From Danio rerio (taxonomy: Eukaryota; Chordata; Actinopteri; Cypriniformes; Danionidae), in the NCBI RefSeq assembly GCF_049306965.1, contig NC_133180.1, positions 30,180,001 through 30,244,000 on the forward strand: a stretch of 64,000 bases of DNA, written 5' to 3'. A program made the translations under genes and the position numbers. How positions within the stretch are numbered: the first letter of the stretch is position 1; the number at the start of each line of letters is the position of its first letter. The notes below the pieces were generated by a model. It did not search any database, was not told the origin of the DNA, and worked only from the letters and a program-made list of their open reading frames with translations. Shown here in pieces: positions 37,350-64,000 of this stretch.

Positions 37350-40300
37350 TGTATAGAGTACTCAGAGGTTTATACAAGCTGTTTGCTGAGAGGGAAAACA
37401 AGCGAACACAGAAATGAGGTGAATTTTGCGTTTCATTTTGACCGGGACTGGCCATTGTGCAAAACATAATCATTTCAGAATTTATCAGTGTTTCTAGTTG
37501 AAAATAGAGAGACTACTACGTCGAATTTGGGTGTAACTGGTTGAAAATGAGAGAGACTTCTAACTTACATCTGAATATTTATTCAGTCTGTTCTCGCGAC
37601 CTTGCACAGCGTTCCCTAAAAGTTCCCTAATAATTAGTCAGAACCTTTACAGAACATTAGTGATGTTCTTAAAACGTTCTCTTTTAGTCATAAAATAACG
37701 TTCCCAGTATGATAAATTTACAAAGAGAACCTTTCTGTCATCGCAGAATAAAATAAAAAAAATGTGTGTTTTTATGGCCATTTGAAAGTGAAAGCTTCAT
37801 CCCGCAGCACCAACGTTAATTCTAATAGCCAGCGCTCGTGGTCTTAAATTTAAAAGCAAACGTGTAAAACATGTCTCTGGGGGTCGATACCTGTCTTTGA
37901 GTCGATTCCAGCACTAGGTCTATTGAGAATCGAGGAATCGACTCAATCGTTAAGACCCAATCCTTAAGCAACGGCATTTAGTCTGGATGTCAACAAAACC
38001 GCTCATGCCGCTGTTTTCGCCAATTTCAGGTAAGTTTAGTCCCTAAAAGCACTCAAATATTACATACAACTGTTCCCGATTCTTTTCTTACTGGTAGTTG
38101 ATATATTTAATTTATATCTAACTGATTTAATTATAATAACTGAATAATAAGAAAATAATAACGTTTTTGAATTTGGCGATGGGTTTTGCTGGAGACTGCG
38201 GCCTTGTGCCTACAGATGCATTTCCAGCAGTGCTTATATACAGTCATATTGCAGCGCTACTTGTATGTCGTGTGGGTGTAAGTAGTTTAAAGTAGTTTTC
38301 AAGCAGTAAGTTACTTGATGCGATCAGAATAGATTACATGGATAATTTTTAAAAATTATTTTACCTGCTCTGGTTTTGTTCTAAACTTCCCGGTGACAAT
38401 ATTTTGTATGAAATCTGAGAGATGTTTGTCTCTCCATTGAAAGTCTATTTACCCAAAATATGTTAAAACGAACCTTAATTCACATATAAAAGGAACATCA
38501 AACAGCGTGTTCACAGCATTCATATTTGAGCACAAAACCAATTATGTTTGATCTTGCACATCAAGCAGGTGTGACTGAGCTTCTGTTTATCTTGTTTAAT
38601 GTTTATATGAGAATAAAAAGCTAAATTAAAGCTGTTCACATAAAAAGCTATTGTGTCTCTTAAAGACATGGATTAAACTGCTTGGTCATTTGGATTTTTT
38701 AAAATCTTGTTACAAATGAGAAGCCTCAGAGATTGTGATGAACGGGCTCTATGCACAGCTAGAGTTTTAAAGCCAACGATGAGCTTCCGGTGAAAGTTTA
38801 ATGTGATTATTTTCAATTTCAGAAGGTTCCTTTTACAGCATCGATGTTGTAATGTTATTACGATACATTCAGTTAAATAGACTTAAGCATTCATTTAGTT
38901 GTTCAAGCGAAAATGAAATGAAAGGCCATGTAACCACTAGCACCATCAGTAGCAACAGGCCAGCACAGAAATTCCATTGAAAATACAGCGGTAAAATAAA
39001 CTGTCATATTTTAAAGACATGACGGCTGGAAATTGAAATTAATGCCATGCTTGTTGTCCAATTATGAGACCCACCTCACATCGTATATGTAACAGACAGT
39101 AAAGATTGCTAATTTTTAAAGAAATCAGATCTTAAACAGGACAGTTTTGTAATTGAAGAAGCCCTTGGGCTGACTGGCTGCATATAGCCCACAGACTTTA
39201 CATTTTGGTACTGCAAACCAAGATTTCATAACAAATATCTTTTTGTTTGCTCTGAAGGTGAATTAAGTCTTATGGATTTGGAACAACATGAGATTAGGTA
39301 AATGATGATAGACTTTTCATTGTAGTCAATCTATTCATCTGAGTGCCCAATTTTTCATATTTGTAACATCTGAATCTTTGTTGTGATTATGTAGAGCATT
39401 CTGACTCACTGTAGGAAACCAGTTGGAACTTCTGAATCATTATAGTGAATATGCAGAGTTAAGAGTCTGATTCACCATAGTACACCAGTTCATGTGAGTG
39501 GTTGTATTTTTATAATTGTAATGTCTTTTTCACTATAGTGACAATGTTAGATCATCAGATTCATAAGTTCATCCCAGTGGTCATCTTTTTCCTAATTAGA
39601 GTTGGAATTAATCTGTTTGTCTAAGAGGCCTTTTTGTTGCCTTGTGTATTAAAATCATTCTTGTAAATTGGTTCATCAAATTGTCTCACAGATTTTAGAG
39701 AAATTATTCATTATAGCAAATTATGAACAGATTCACAAAGATCATTCATTGATTTTACTCCTTGTCAAGTAGATACTTTTTCAACTTGATTATGTAAATT
39801 TGTTTTGTTGGTCGTATTTACGTCAGGGCTCTGATTAATTTATAAAAGTTATAGTTACGTAAACAGTTTTTTAATTAAAATGCATATTGCTTGTTAACGT
39901 CAGTATTTAGCTGCTAACTAAAGTGTTTCTAATTGTAAGTACAATAGCTTCCCCAACACCAAGTTCATGTGTCTTGTAAATCCCCTCATGATTAGTATTT
40001 TAAAATATAACATCAGTAATTTTGTCATTTTCAGTGTCTCCGAAAGGACTTCATCTGAAAAAAAAAAGTTTGCTGAAATGTCACATTACCTGCATGGATA
40101 ATCTTGAAAGGTAAATACACTTCAACATCCACCCTGGTGTTGTAATAAAACAGCACAATTGTGATATAGACACCAACGTAAAGCCTACCTTTACAGTTGA
40201 TGCCCAGTAGAAGCCGTAGGACTGATAGACAAACACACGTCAGGTTGCGAGATGCCCCAGGGTTTGTCCATTCACCGATCTGTGCTCCTGTTTGGATTAC

Positions 40301-41711
40301 TTCTGCTCAAAATGCCAAAACAAACAGATTCAGAGCTGCTCCTCCTCTCCTGTCTTGGCACAACACCTTCTCTACACCAGATTGGTACCATGTCTGTTTA
40401 ATGTGAGAGGCAGTTTGTGCAATGATAATTAATTTTATGCCGTTTTAACATTATTACTTTAATGCATCCGACTGCTAAAGCAGTGGATGTAGATATAAAC
40501 AAACACGCCGTTATTTTTACATATTGTAAGAAAACTCACAACTCCATCCACGTATTTCAGAAAGATTAAAATAGATTTAGTCAGTGGTTCTGTGCTTTGA
40601 TCATGACAGTGAAGCAAATGGCTATGTGTGCTCTCATGCTGTGCAAAATCCCCAGGAGAGCAGAGCGGAGCCAAGATACTGATACTGAAACTATTGTGGC
40701 ATATTTCATCTATTTTTGAATAATGAATGTGGACACGCTGTGTTACAGGGATGGTTTACCTAAAAATGAAAATTTGCTGTTCATTTACTCTCCCTCAGGC
40801 TATTCAAGATATAGGCAACTCTTTTGTTTAGTGGAAGCTAAAGAAGATTTTTAGCTGAAACTGTGAGCTTTGAAGGCCTGCGACTGTCATCATTTCAAGC
40901 AAGTTTACAGCATTTGAGCATGATAAATGTTTGAAGCTTAGAGAGCCATGAATTCCCCCCTCTTTTGGTTCAAGTCTTAGAATTTTTTTCAAAAAATGCT
41001 TTGTGATGGGCGTGGAGCGCTGCGACTAGAGGGAGGAGTGGGTGTGACGCAGAGCAAAAAGAGGGAAGCGAACAACTGTTGCCAGTTGGCTCACAAAATA
41101 AGACATAAACTGTGAGGAGAGCCATGATTTTATAGTTTACAAAGTTAAAATGCAAAGAAATAAACAATAAGTAACTTAATGCCCTGTTACAAATGTTATT
41201 TGTTCTCTGATATATACAATTTGTTCTATCATTATAAAGATAATCGTGTTTATATAAACACTATAAATGAGGAGGACTTCTCTCCTTCTCAATCCCTGGG
41301 TCTGAATGCAGACACAGTGGATAGCAGTGGAGCAGGTCTCTTGCCGTCTATTTCAACCATTAACCCTGCAGGGAATCTGGAAGATTTGAAACATATGCGA
41401 ACATGGTAGCATGCATATAGGTGATATGTCTGAATGGTAACAAACTCAACTGATAAAAGACAATTTATTCTTCAATTTATTCTTCAATTCTCAAACAGCT
41501 CTCCTAACAAAAATGCTTGCTGCAAACCAACAGCGTGGCTGCATCGGCCTTGAAAGCATCGCAGGGAAAAACATGCAACAAACCCCATGGATCATGGAAA
41601 CAAACACATACGACCCTTCATGAATGACTAAACACTGTGTGTATTTCATCAACTTAAAACATCGCAATGTCAGTGTTTTCCAATATCGTGCAGCCTTAGT
41701 TTTGATTATAG

Positions 41712-42438
41712 AAGTGTTTCCCAACCCCATTCCTGAATGAACACCAGCAGTACACATTTTCAACCCAGTGGCGTAGCGCAAAATGCGGAGACCCCCCTAC
41801 AGGGATCACTGACGGGGCCCCCTGAGGATGGGGGGTGGGGAGCGATCACAAATTGAGAAGCGGGGAAGGGAGGCGGGGTGGAGCGACAACGCGGGGAAGC
41901 CTTCACAAACTGAGGAGCGATCACAAATCGAAAATGGCGAGAGCGTCAAAGTAGCCAGAAGTCATTCCTTTTCAATGAGAACCGACGGCGAGAAACAGCG
42001 TGGCGCGTCTTCTCCGGTGTGAGCTTCGAGGATAGTTGAAATCAAGTCAACTTTATGGTTTGAGCTATGACGCGGTTCGATGGCAAGCAATCAGAATGAA
42101 GTCCACCACTTGAGAGGAGTTCAGCGAACACAGACCTGTGAACTTTGGTTCCGACCACAGTTGTTCCCAAGAGTTTGATTATTGCGGTTGCCGGATTTAC
42201 AATTATTGAAAATCGTGACGACGCGGGGCCCCCTAATCACGCGGGCCCCCCCCGCGGTGCGTGCCCTGAGGGCCCGTCCGCTACGCCACTGTTTCAACCT
42301 CTTTCTAATCAAACACACCTGATTCAGCTCAGCAGAACATTAAAAAAGACTTCAAAACCTGAAAACAATGGGTCAGATAAGAGACACCCAAAAAATGAAC
42401 TGTTGGTGTGCCTTCAGGAACACGATTGGGAAAGACTG
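41712..42438. mobile_element. Outer hAT MITE, split by a second hAT
   Basis: The left end AAGTGTTTCCCAACCCC and right end GATTGGGAAAGACTG are degraded CAGTGTTTCCCAACC-type termini. Flanking 8-mers GATTATAG (41704-41711) and GACTATAG (42439-42446) differ by one base, an old TSD. The interior CACACCTGATTCAGCTC resembles the MITE at 18619-18778. The inner element at 41766-42291 interrupts it. Confidence 0.7.
41766..42291. mobile_element. Inner hAT element with perfect 8-bp TSD
   Basis: CAGTGGCGTAGC at the left and GCTACGCCACTG at the right are perfect 12-bp inverted termini. The direct repeat TTTCAACC flanks it exactly (41758-41765, 42292-42299). It is GC-rich compared with its surroundings and has no transposase, so it is non-autonomous. 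Confidence 0.93.
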
Positions 42439-43732
42439 GACTATAGTACTCAACATTTGAAGTGGATCAGATACGTTTCTCAAAATTGTCCTAAGTCAAG
42501 GATGTGTACAATTTTGACCTTGTGATTAAGAAATCTACAGTACAATGTCATACTAGCTATGATTTCCATCCAAAGATTTGAATTAAACATTTGCGCATAA
42601 AGCACGCATTTTCCATCCAATAAGTCAAAGAGAACACAAATCATCACTTCCTGATAAACTGGCGGCAAAAAGAAAAATGGAACTTGCTGTGTTATAGTAT
42701 AGTAGATGCATAGTAGTATGCCACTGTGCACTGCTACTCAGTAAGTACTGCATTTAAATTTGAATTTACTACTCGACCATTAGAAAAGTACATTTTATAC
42801 TGTATGAATGTGAGTAGTATGAATGAGCTTTGACGTACTTTACTATGAATGCCATTTTGTAATCATTAAGTGACATACCAGCTTTACTCTCATTCATGAA
42901 TTCTCTCGCGGTGCAGCAAGGGATAGCATAGCGTCCATCGGATGCACACTTTCGCCGGAAGTAGTAGGTCATCCGGCTACTTCTCGCATACTGTTTTTCA
43001 AATTCTATGAATTCGGACATACTAATCGAGTCGCATACTGTAAATAGCATACTATATAGTATGGAAGTATGCGATTTAGGATGCAGCCATTGTGTTCAAA
43101 TGTTTCTTTGTTTTTTACCCAGACATTTTAAAAGAGTATATTGTAAAGCAGTTATCACAATACTGTGAAACCGTGATATTTTTATCCAAAGTTGCCTAGT
43201 TATGACTAATTATATTGTTCCATTGACTAGCATTTGAAAAAAATGTCCAGATACCTACAAAGGAGTTTTTGACTAATAGAAATTGTAGTTAAAGTTATCT
43301 ATAAATTATATATTTGCAGGGCAGAATTCTAATTAGTGATATCTCAAAATACAATTTTACCAGCAATAACTATACAAAGAAATTCCATACCTGATTATAT
43401 ACTGACAAGTGGTTGAGATCAAAGGTAACAATGTTTCAATCAATGTTCAATTTCTTGCACAGACTGATAATTTCACTTCATAATAGTAATCATAAATTAT
43501 GCATGGCTTATATATACATATATGAGGGAATATGTGGGAGTAGCTTTGGGCTTGCAGTTTATGAATAACCAAGGAGGACATTTTGTTCTACTGAAGAAAA
43601 AATAAAGTCTGCATAACGGATGGTCTAAGTCGATGTGAATGAACAGTATTTTTACAATTTAGGTTATCCTTATCAAATGCTTCATTCGGATTCTTGGTTT
43701 TGATTGGTTGAGCTATGTTCAGAGCTGTTGTA

Positions 43733-44116
43733 ACCCTGCTGGCACAGAAAGTCAACATGACGTCATATTATGGGGACGTTGGATTTTGTTTGGAAATTAA
43801 AATCGGGTTGACATCAAAACCCAACGTCAGGCCAACGTCAATGTCCAACCTAAAATCAACCAAATATCAACGTCTAATCATGTTACACCTTGACGTTTCG
43901 TGGACGTTACCACTATGTTACACTATCAGACATAGGATTTTGGTCACTTTTCAACACAACCTAAAATCAACCAAATATCAATGTATTTGATAATGTTATT
44001 GGATGTCAAAATAAGGTTGTCCTAGACGCTGGCTAGACATTGAATTTTGGTCACCTGACGTCATGATCTAAATCTAACCTAACATTAACATCTTATGATG
44101 TTGTGTGCCTGCTGGG
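43733..44116. mobile_element. MITE with AACGTC/TGACGT motifs
   Basis: A 380-bp segment with repeated CCTAAAATCAACCAAATATC (twice, near 43850 and 43960) and GACGTT/AACGTC motifs in both orientations. Ends read CCCTGCTGGCAC and GTGTGCCTGCTGGG. I know this as a common zebrafish repeat; the superfamily is not assigned. Confidence 0.6.
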
Positions 44117-44732
44117 AAAATACTCTACACCTGACTGTTTCTTGGCAGCCATTCCACTATCAGTATCATGCCAAAGAAACTGTTGTTATTTGTAAAACTT
44201 AAAAAAAAAAAACTACATCTATGAAAGGCTATAGTATAATAATCAGCTCTGTCTTGCCTAATATGTCCCTTACCTGTTATAAATTCACTATAAACACAGC
44301 TTCTTGAGAGGTTTTGCCTTTAAGTACTGATTTTTGCTCATTGTGATAAATCCATTTGATAATATATTAGTAAACGTAGCATGAAGGAAACGGGTAACAT
44401 GTAGAAAACAATCACAAATAGCAATCTGGTTGGTATTCAACCAAGAAATGTAGTCGTGCAGAAAGATGTACAGTGCATTCACTGTGTAAAAGTTCATAGT
44501 TAATTATAGAAAAAAGCCGACTGACCTTTGCTCTTAATCTTGTGGTGAATCCTCATATCAGATTTTCTCTGTTTTAGAAAAAAAACTCACCTTCCACTTC
44601 TAGGACTCCTTTATGAAAATAATATGAAGATATTGATTTGCTGAAACTTTTGTCTTTCTTATTAAAAAAAAAGAGAACACCAAGAATGAAGTTATTCAAT
44701 CCAGGTTTCATTGTTTTTCAGTTGATACATAC

Positions 44733-44738
44733 TTTATT
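44733..44738 (-). promoter_or_regulatory. Candidate grin1 polyadenylation signal
   Basis: AATAAA on the minus strand, about 1.9 kb below the grin1 stop codon. The interval 44739-46672 is free of recognisable transposons and would make a 3' UTR of about 1.9 kb. This is an inference from spacing alone. Confidence 0.3.
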
Positions 44739-46672
44739 GGCACACTGGAGTATAGCAGTTATACATTTTGAAACATATATCTTTGTTTGCATTTCAATTC
44801 AGAGTTTTCTTTTGTCCACAAACAGTATTGGAATAGTCATCAAAAGCACATTTGGTGGTTAAAAAATATGGTGAAAGCAGATTAAAATGACCTTGCAATA
44901 TCTTAAAGCTCCGGAGAGGATGCATGTTAGCACACAACAGTACACAGGACAGGTTGCATTGCTTTGTATTTCAAAAAACTACTTAGGTCACACACTTGAA
45001 TTCACTCCTGTCACCGTTGTGTGTTTTCACCAGATTCCAATTACATCATCAGATATTAGCTTGATGGACGTTGTGTGTTTGTAAGTAGGTCATATTTGAT
45101 ATTTATGAATCTTGCGAATCTGCTTCACACGCTTCATAACGAATTTCACTTTGACATAAAGAAGTTCACAGTAAATCTGAATCCCAACAGAACAGTACTC
45201 TCAAACAAAGACCACCCTGATCTATTAATCTAACTGTGTGTTATTCTATATAAAAACCTCTCAGTTTAAATCTAAAATCTATTAACGTGTTCATCTTATA
45301 AAACAGCTCCATAACTTAACAGTTACAGTACGCATAGTTCACATTCTAAACTTCTCACGATATTAGCAAAGCCCTCAGATTGATTGTTCGAGACAAACGA
45401 TCTATACAGCGATCTAATACTTCGACCTATTACTGCTCAGTATACTTTGAAAAGCCCACAGAAAAAGACTCGCATTATAAATGATCACTTTTGCCAGCTA
45501 GTCCACAGAGCAAAAGCCTGACAACAAACAATGGAAACAGCATCACAGACAAAATATAATACTTCTCATATATTATAATGACATCATGATCATGAAATAT
45601 ATATATATATAATGTACGGAAAGGTCCCCATTGTGGTAGCAAAAAGACGCACGCTACCAGTCACACAATGATACGGGAATTATTACAGGGAATTTCAAGC
45701 AAGGTTCAAGATTGAGCTCAAAAAACCCTGTAATAATAGCTGCTTCATCACATCTACGCCACTCTTTTTATCATGAATGGGTTCCTTTCGTTTTCTTTTT
45801 TCAACGTCATAATGAACAAGGTCAGATTTGCTACATACTGAATAGCCCCTGGCTGAATAACCCCTGTATTATATGCTGATAGATCATTCTGATTCAAAAA
45901 AAAAAAAAAAACTTTTTTTTTTTTTACAAAAGATAATAAAAAACACAACTGAATAAATAACCAGAGAATTAAAAATCCACAGTATGTGTCCAAAAAGCAA
46001 CCTGGACCATTTCAGGAAATGGCAGTGAAGAGAGAGAGTCAAAATGAGGAATAATACACCAAAGTGCAACGATGATCAAAATGTGCCCTTCACGACAGTC
46101 TTATTATTTATAGTACCACATTTTCTACCATAACCTTTTTGATCAAATCCAAAGATATGTTCGGTGTTTGCTCTTTTCAGTTGGGAAAACATCAAAACAC
46201 TGCCAAAGTGTTGAGATAAGCTACATATATCTTAGGTGGAGGTAGAAAGACGTGTATCACATATGTACTGCAACAATGTCCGTATCATAAAAGTGAAAAA
46301 CTAATTCGGTATTATCTTCTCTGGTGAATGTCGACCTAATGTGGTGAAACACAAGTCTAAGTGCATATTTACATATTTCACAAAAACTCTTTTCGATATG
46401 TGCAAAAGATTGTAAAAAGTGAAGCACTTTGTGTGTATGTGTGTGTATGCATGTGTGTTGGTCTGGTGTGAACTGTGTGGCAGTGTGGATTTGCTCCAGT
46501 GTGGTTGATTTTGGCACAGTGTGTCCATAGGAGTTTCATATCCAGTGTGCATAAGCTCAGACAGGGTGGATTTTGCTCAAATGACAGTGTTGAAGGTGTT
46601 TCATAGCCCACCGCCTTCTGCTTTCTCTCTCTCTCTCTTTCTGCATGTCAAATTCTCTTTCTCTCTTCACTT

Positions 46673-61741
<15,069 letters not shown>

Positions 61742-61846
61742 TCATTTTTAAAGATAGTTCGATTTCTTTGACCAATGAGACCAATGAGAGTTATTTAGTC
61801 TCCACCCCCTCATCATATAGTTTAACCTTATTGTCTGAACTTAATA

Positions 61847-62765
61847 CACTCACCAAACACTTTATACATACACCTGTATGCTAGTTAACACACATTTCTA
61901 ATCAGCCAATCACAAGGCAGCAACTCAATGCATTTAGACATGGTCAAGATGACCTGCTGCAGTTCAAGCCAAGCATCAGAATGGGGAAGAAAGGTGATTT
62001 AAGTGACTTTGAACGTGGTATAATTGTTGGTGCCAGACGGGCTGGTCTGAGTATTTCAGAAACTGCTGATATGGGATTTTCATGCACAACCATCTCTAGG
62101 GTTTACAGAGAATGGTCCGACAAAGAGAGAATACCCAGTGAGCAGCAGTTCTGTGGGTGAAAATGCCTTGTTGATGCCAGAGGTCAGAGGAAAATGGCCA
62201 GACTGGTTCCAGCTGATAGAAAAGCAATAGTAACTCAAATCGTTACAACTGAGGAATGCAGAAGAGCATCTCTGACCACACAACAAGTCAAACCTTGAGG
62301 CGGATGGACTACAGCAGCAAAAGACCACACCGGATGCCACTTCTGTCAGCTAAGAACAGGAAATAGAGGCTACAATTTGCACAGGCTCACCAAAATTAGA
62401 CAATAAAAGATTGGAAAAACATTGCCTGGTCTAATGAGTCTCGATTTCTGCTGTGACATTCGGATGGTAGGGTCAAAATTTGGCATCAACCACATGAAGG
62501 CATGACCCATCCTTGTATCAACAGATTAGGCTGCTAATGATGGTGTAATTTTGTGGAGGATATACAGTATTTTGGACACTTTGGGCCCCTTACTACCAAT
62601 TTAACAGTGTCAATGCCACAGCGTCACAACGTCACAGAAAGATATAGAGGAATATTTCCAGTATCTTGTTGAATCTATGCCACGAAGTATTAAAGCAATT
62701 CTAATGGCTAAAGGGGGTACAGCCCGGTACTTGGAAGGTGTACCTAATAAAGTGGCCGGTGAGTG
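61847..62765 (+). mobile_element. Tc1-like DNA transposon in a grin1 intron
   Basis: Termini CACTCACCAAACACTTTATA and AATAAAGTGGCCGGTGAGTG are inverted, with TA outside both (61845-61846, 62766-62767). A transposase starts at ATG 61981: MGKKGDLSDFERGIIVGARR, then AGLSISETADMGFSCTTISR, the paired-type helix-turn-helix DNA-binding domain. Several in-frame stops follow, the first at the codon after QQFCG, and the DDE region is hard to read, so it is dead. It is opposite in orientation to grin1. Confidence 0.88.
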
Positions 62766-63385
62766 TATATCCCCTTGTTATACTAATTGTAATCTATTGT
62801 TACTTGTTACTTTTTCTGTTCTCCTTGTTTTGTTTGGGTTATTTGGTAATGTATTGGTCTTTTGAATTACCAATAAACCTGGAGAGATTGCATTTGGACA
62901 CTTTTTTCATTCCTTGCACCACACGTCATTCCTTGCACCACAAGGTGTCAGACGTGACACCTTGATTTACTTTTTTCTTCTTATGATACTTTTATGAACA
63001 AACAGTTTAAAGACAGATATTCTAAGAGTCCAAAATGATGAAACCTGTTCGAAACCTGAATTTAGATTGGTCCCTAATTAAACTTATGAAAGTGAAAAAT
63101 ATTCCTGTATGGGCTATTTTGAAATAAGAGCATGAGTGCTGATTTCCCAATTATTAGCACAAGAATATGATACTTCATTTATGCAACAGTTCAACAAGCA
63201 AGATTTTAAAGTTGAGACAATTTTCAGGAACAATGCTCAGTTTTTACATTTTCAGTTAAAACAGTTAGATATTAGACACAAGAATGTCTGATTTTTTTTC
63301 ATTAATATTTCCAACAAAACTAGATCCAATCAATACTTGAGAACAAAACATTTGTGCAATACTGTGGTGTTTCATTCCATTTATA

Positions 63386-63685
63386 CAGTTAAAGTCAGAA
63401 TTATTAGACCTATTATTAGTATTTTCTTTTTAAAAAATTTCAAAATGATGAAAAAGCAATCTATTTCAATAGAGCAAGAATTTTTTTGTATTTGTCTTAT
63501 TTGAGCTAGAACTTAAGCAGTTTTTTTTTTTAACTATGTTAATGTCGCAATTATTAGCCCCCTTAAACAATATATATACTGAGCAAACTATTGTATTTAG
63601 AATTGTGTTGGGGAAAAATCTCTCTGGTTAACAGAAATTAGGGAAAAAAAATAAAAAGGGGGGCTAATAGTTCTGACTATAACTG
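63386..63685. mobile_element. Tc1-like MITE
   Basis: Termini CAGTTAAAGTCAGAATTATT and TTCTGACTATAACTG, with TA flanks, and a GGGGGGCTAATAGTTC near the right end. Related to the MITE at 21576-21827. Confidence 0.8.
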
Positions 63686-64000
63686 TATAAACAGTCATTT
63701 GCTTTGTTTCTAAATGAATAGAAATACCAGGGTGTTCAATAATAACCTTGTTTTTTTGTCCCTGTTTTACTTGAATTGCAGCAGAATAGAAGCTGTATGA
63801 GCTTTGAGCAGTTTGAGCAAAACTCGATGATGATCCGATGTGATCCTACAGGATTTGAGGATGATCTATGAAGGCAATCTCGGGCTTCATTGTACGAATG
63901 CAGATCTTTTTGTACAAAGAGTGCAGACTCTCACATATTTTGTCTTCATTTCATTTCAAATTTATTTAGGTTTTCATTTTTCAACATCGTACCCATTATC

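Larger units (their letters stand above)
37350..46672. other. Region between the small gene and the grin1 stop
   Basis: It contains the probable promoter of the 98-residue gene (just above 37349), the nested hAT pair at 41712-42438, a MITE at 43733-44116 and the probable grin1 3' UTR. From 37500 to 41700 I see AT-rich unique-looking sequence without convincing exons. Around 42740-43090 a segment with repeated AGTATGC/GCATACT motifs is probably another old MITE. Confidence 0.5.

Noticed and set aside
40197-40406. 69-codon plus-strand frame
   Set aside because: Single short frame with no recognisable domain, no splice sites in register and no neighbouring support.

Overview
The window looks like teleost nuclear DNA, most likely zebrafish (Danio rerio) or a close cyprinid. 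It is AT-rich and full of DANA-type SINEs, Tc1-like transposons, hAT and Harbinger remnants, TA-flanked MITEs and long (AT)n/(TATC)n microsatellites. Genes are split into short exons with GT-AG introns. I saw no retrovirus-like, LTR or Polinton-like element and no bacterial-type feature.

All recognised host genes lie on the minus strand. Two tandem copies of an ecto-nucleoside triphosphate diphosphohydrolase 2 gene (entpd2a type) occupy 9024-15389 (copy A, downstream) and 19508-34163 (copy B, upstream). Each has nine coding exons with identical exon phases and, for exons 2-8, identical exon lengths. Spliced by hand they give complete open proteins of 497 and 502 residues, against about 495 for mammalian NTPDase2. 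A small intronless gene at 37053-37349 could encode a 98-residue single-pass membrane protein that I do not recognise. The last five coding exons of grin1 (NMDA receptor GluN1) lie between 46673 and 61727: the end of the glycine-binding S2 lobe, M4, the C1 cassette and the C2' tail ending STVV. The rest of grin1 lies beyond 64000. ENTPD2 and GRIN1 are also neighbours in human 9q34.3, so the block looks like conserved synteny.

Region by region: 1-9000 holds mostly transposon remains, including a 5'-truncated I-clade-like LINE with a clean target-site duplication, a 3.2-kb TA-flanked element with splice-like signals, an L1-like LINE fragment and two SINEs. 9-34 kb holds the entpd2a pair, with introns carrying SINEs, MITEs, a Tc1-like copy and a hAT with a BED zinc finger. 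34-46 kb holds the small gene, MITEs, a Tc1-like remnant and a hAT nested inside another hAT. 46-64 kb is grin1, whose introns hold Harbinger-, hAT- and Tc1-type elements and at least one non-repetitive block that could be a conserved regulatory element.

Most notable: the entpd2a copies are nearly identical in exons 4-6, including the intron between 5 and 6, but much diverged in exons 1 and 7-9, a pattern expected of gene conversion. A DANA SINE carries a 192-bp, about 98% identical copy of a BED-finger segment from a hAT element 1.3 kb away. The grin1 C1 exon holds three UAGG motifs of the kind known to silence this exon in mammals, and no C2-type tail is visible before the C2' exon.
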